DNA of 33,052 bases, from NCBI GenBank assembly GCA_014728985.1, contig WJKS01000082.1, positions 1-33,052 of the forward strand, read 5' to 3'. Below the pieces are notes generated by a model that worked only from the letters and a program-made list of their open reading frames with translations, had not been told where the DNA came from and ran no database searches. The stretch is from Candidatus Aenigmatarchaeota archaeon. Its GTDB lineage: Archaea; Aenigmatarchaeota; Aenigmatarchaeia; CG10238-14. Positions 32,601 to 33,052 of the stretch are shown here, one piece after another; position 1 is the first letter of the stretch; the number at the start of each line of letters is the position of its first letter. The position numbers were made by a program, and so were the translations under genes.

Positions 32601-33052
32601 TTCCATTTGAGCTGCCCGGAAACATTCAACGCTGTAATCTTATTATCATTACCTCCAATCACAATTTCTTCACCAGGATCTGAAGTTAAGTTGCCTATTG
32701 AAACTGCATTGACAGGGGAACCAATATCATAATTCCATAGTTCTTGACCGGAAGAATTCAATAAATAAATTTTATTATCATCATTTGTGGCGATTGCTAC
32801 TTCATCATAATCTGAACTTAAATTAACATTCCCTATTGAGACATCGTTTATAGTGTTTGAAGTTGATGTGTTAAAGTCCCATAATTTTGTTAATGAGGGA
32901 TTGTATAATGTTACATGTGGCTCACCACCTGAACCAACAACAATATCATTTTTTGTAGCACTACTCAAATTACCTATATCTATACATTCGAATTCAACAC
33001 TACTACCTGTTGTTTGACTTGGTGTAATCTCACCTAACATAGTAATATTGGA
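26687..33052 (-). CDS. Giant surface protein: beta-propeller and Ig-like stalk, transmembrane helix, cytoplasmic HerA/FtsK-type ATPase (5' partial)
   Basis: At least 2121 residues; numbering from the track's ATG 33040. Residues 1 to about 312 form roughly seven FG-GAP/PQQ-like propeller blades (KWNYDI, GNEIVVGAG and IGDITADTGNEIAIG repeat). About 330-1470 is an Asn/Ser/Thr-rich stalk of beta-sandwich-like domains dense in N-x-S/T sequons. A Gly linker leads to CGNGICEATENIENCPEDCG (from C1488), then two CARDB-like domains. A membrane helix (about 1731-1750, IIILITLLVVSVPTVYY) precedes a cytoplasmic ATPase with Walker A GATGSGKT (1804-1811), Walker B LVIVLDE (D1933, E1934) and sensor Gln in GLIMVSQVLSDF. 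A basic helical tail follows. The frame is open to the window edge and begins mid-propeller without a signal peptide, so ATG 33040 is not the true start. It precedes the coiled-coil gene by 11 nt. Confidence 0.85.
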   Translation of the reverse strand, partial: SNITMLGEITPSQTTGSSVEFECIDIGNLSSATKNDIVVGSGGEPHVTLYNPSLTKLWDFNTSTSNTINDVSIGNVNLSSDYDEVAIATNDDNKIYLLNSSGQELWNYDIGSPVNAVSIGNLTSDPGEEIVIGGNDNKITALNVSGQLKWNYDIDETVYSLDIGELNTTYSGNEIVVGAGSSVYIISSSGNPIRNITISNTVRAVKIGDITADTGNEIAIGTSNGTVFVFTQLGSFKWNYYIGDTIYSISIGDSTSDTGNEIAIGSGDDKIYQLDSNGNFIWSYTTGHDVKGVVIGDVSTDTLNETLGVSRDKSIYILNFNYYPTNTSIDIGNDGDYDWSSSSEKLRNFDYVENSSIGQSIQNYLDSCGTQICNVPFVFHSDAAGNLNVSYINITYNYNASEAINSENSVSAWSRLNNTFVNTSIGNEVVNISYPQNSANNITINYVKVNAAASSSCDFWGTSYSIITESGLKVCNISSNSYQIPSVGNLPITHRLWDDTMSTSIPAYLNTTGGQVNSTGFWIKNMTIYTANDAEILYNVTANITIDENYVTSDERIFVDWDQNGVYHDITPDSGTSDCDTDDPTYTVKLVGSDNFFVCKEDTNGNGVYDFFNWKQPHTSSRNYRLEGSSNYPLELTNAQINSSSSIWNSAFNFSVDVGDYEGNNATISLWLYFDRNSSWSKIETKNLSTNGTTWFTKASDKTWTGNNRYMFEYRDYNESTGAVLHLWQNSSYYDFTVTKHSIEVLYLKGDNSNVNRTGTNTTELIVRINDTSNASYVEDNVNCSFWITTDGSIFTLVNQTSTNSTGHCSLTFNPDSSFSAGDQVWISGVDNDVFYDSTNSSSYNLTIHVPININFHSSTVGKNGTRGGLLDLVAGIYDENNNLVPNTQSQYTCTWYINNSQVYQGPVNNTGYCSYNWWPTCSNITGLYPVNVTLSGSPYSYYHVQNNQNSTNIRLKDTLNITVIYPIAGTIFHEQETVQLNSTISDGCGIPENSYTVSWYLEKASSCPSSNPVTTGDNDSYSLEATCDPREQLIITNATGDYYNSNKDNVTIFIYGWSEVSFENPSSGNITNRTAGEVTYTDLVCKVTDNVSTAGVQGYTIQFWDGTESIGTNTTNSTGHAVYNWNISSNVTVAEGNHTLKCNISEDSSLYYNVSVNESESWMIIREVDYNLPFFTGTYATSTSPYNNVTIEANVTDWFGVDKVWTVVIYPNSTNYTYYLSNTSTNTLTGTWRTTLNNVSNLGSYDYTIYANDTSDQINSTSGWFDIYTRLFFIGNATNNDNNNITLDFTFYRPGTNKTMDIPNTYVSGGSYNISVFNTNVDMKLKVIDHELYFRNVDINSSVRTLFDENATNITDPINIDNVSVSEILLQSTTKNKMTALAIDNNLEFDNLTITLNFTENLNAYSDLSKPALRIYQCSNWELDNRTGCSGSWNMLTTTLNSSSNTISADLTSLSCFVVAEYCPSCAGGNEGNGDTGTTGGGGGGSSSATCGNGICEATENIENCPEDCGKAKKPPFNVKTNLTDVEIEAGKLEIYDLWINNTHDGNINVSIHFGGSTSHFLSVDENFIELNFTEEKDIPIYASIPTSTEPAVYTGEILISGEGYTQRLPVTITVPIVGSMYLDIDVKTLTSRVNPNGTAIFRVQVHNIGYRKSFNISINHTAKRLDSNEIIFRDHEVKEIETSLLLMKNIHIPKNATVGEYSYEVEVKFDGEQISSADTFIVTQSFFTTKRIRIIILITLLVVSVPTVYYSRKFYKKWKASKVRYIFPVDPKSLPKGEIWLGQVAETDQKATFEMKELKTHVLTAGATGSGKTVSSMIMIEELLEKKIPVVVFDPTAQWTGFVRPCKDQDLLRFYNKFGMNLRDVKPYKGMIYEVKDPKVKIDFKKYMKPGEITIFTLNKLKPGEYDEAVKSIVETIFEQGWEESTDLQLVIVLDEVHRLLEKYGGKGGYVALEKACREFRKWGIGLIMVSQVLSDFKEAIKGNVLTEVQLHTKSLGDLERIERKFGEDYAKRVTKLEVGIGMMQNPKYNKGKPYFVAFRPPYHSPHKIPDKDLELYKKYENLIKGIEEKIESLKKSEKDVFGLNVELNLAKDKLKKGRFRMAKIYIDSLTKSLSKGKE
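32100..33052 (-). repeat. Beta-propeller blade repeats in the giant surface protein
   Basis: About seven tandem units of 40-50 residues, each with a hydrophobic IG-[DN] turn, a [DE]-EI-[AV]-[IV]-G strand, a KIY-x-L or similar strand and a W-[ND]-Y/F close (LWNYDI, LKWNYDI, FKWNYYIG, FIWSYTTG). The series runs into the right edge, so more blades may lie outside. Confidence 0.75.

Noticed and set aside
33040-33052. True start of the giant surface protein at ATG 33040
   Set aside because: The frame is open to the window edge, the protein would begin in mid-propeller, and an extracellular protein needs a signal sequence, which is absent.
1-33052. CRISPR arrays, insertion sequences, attachment sites
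   Set aside because: No regularly spaced direct repeats, transposase-like ORFs or integrase genes were found.

Overview
The window is AT-rich, gene-dense archaeal chromosome. Archaeal identity rests on ribosomal proteins L35Ae, L44e, S27e and S17e, a GINS subunit, an archaeo-eukaryotic primase, archaeal-type glycyl-tRNA synthetase, a diphthine-ammonia ligase, ADP-forming acetyl-CoA synthetase, four-subunit-type pyruvate:ferredoxin oxidoreductase genes, an Lrp regulator and TATA boxes about 24-31 nt upstream of start codons. A primase that joins a PriS core to a PriL-type Fe-S domain, and a surface protein with a CGNGxC Cys-rich motif, point to a DPANN-type lineage. The exact phylum cannot be fixed from this window.

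Layout. 1-7.2 kb (+): end of an unknown gene, a large TIM-barrel protein with a huge insertion, PEP synthase, two tandem nucleotidyltransferase/HEPN-like proteins and L35Ae. 7.2-9.5 kb: pentapeptide-repeat protein, Dph6, Lrp regulator and a first small orphan. 9.5-13.7 kb (-): GlyRS, S27e, L44e, GINS and the fused primase, with a frameshifted orphan on the opposite strand between primase and GINS. 13.8-21.2 kb: a degenerate CPBP-family membrane protein, S17e, a SIMPL protein, a porG-porD-(secreted protein)-porA operon and a DUF457 membrane hydrolase, interleaved with small single-gene orphans and one candidate structured RNA with its own promoter. 21.2-24.2 kb: acetyl-CoA synthetase (ADP-forming) beta subunit, a DedA/VTT membrane protein, tRNA-Gln(CUG), a small membrane protein and a polysaccharide flippase. 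24.2-33 kb (-): a long coiled-coil protein downstream of a giant gene, cut by the right edge. That gene encodes an extracellular beta-propeller/Ig-like glycoprotein stalk, a single transmembrane helix and a cytoplasmic HerA/FtsK-type ATPase.

How the genes work together. Pyruvate:ferredoxin oxidoreductase and ADP-forming acetyl-CoA synthetase give pyruvate -> acetyl-CoA -> acetate + ATP, and PEP synthase links pyruvate to PEP. This fits a fermentative anaerobe, although porB and the synthetase alpha subunit are not in the window. The GINS-L44e-S27e block next to primase is a remnant of the known archaeal replication-translation gene cluster.

The most novel-looking items are the propeller-stalk-HerA ATPase plus its coiled-coil partner (which seems to start at an AUA codon), the 70-nt rod-like RNA with kink-turn-like ends, and a class of at least eight arginine-over-lysine small orphan genes. 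Two general habits also stand out. Convergent genes share a TTAR tetranucleotide containing both stop codons, and Shine-Dalgarno-led genes carry a GTG exactly 9 nt before the ATG, which misleads ORF callers. No CRISPR array, IS element or rRNA gene was seen.
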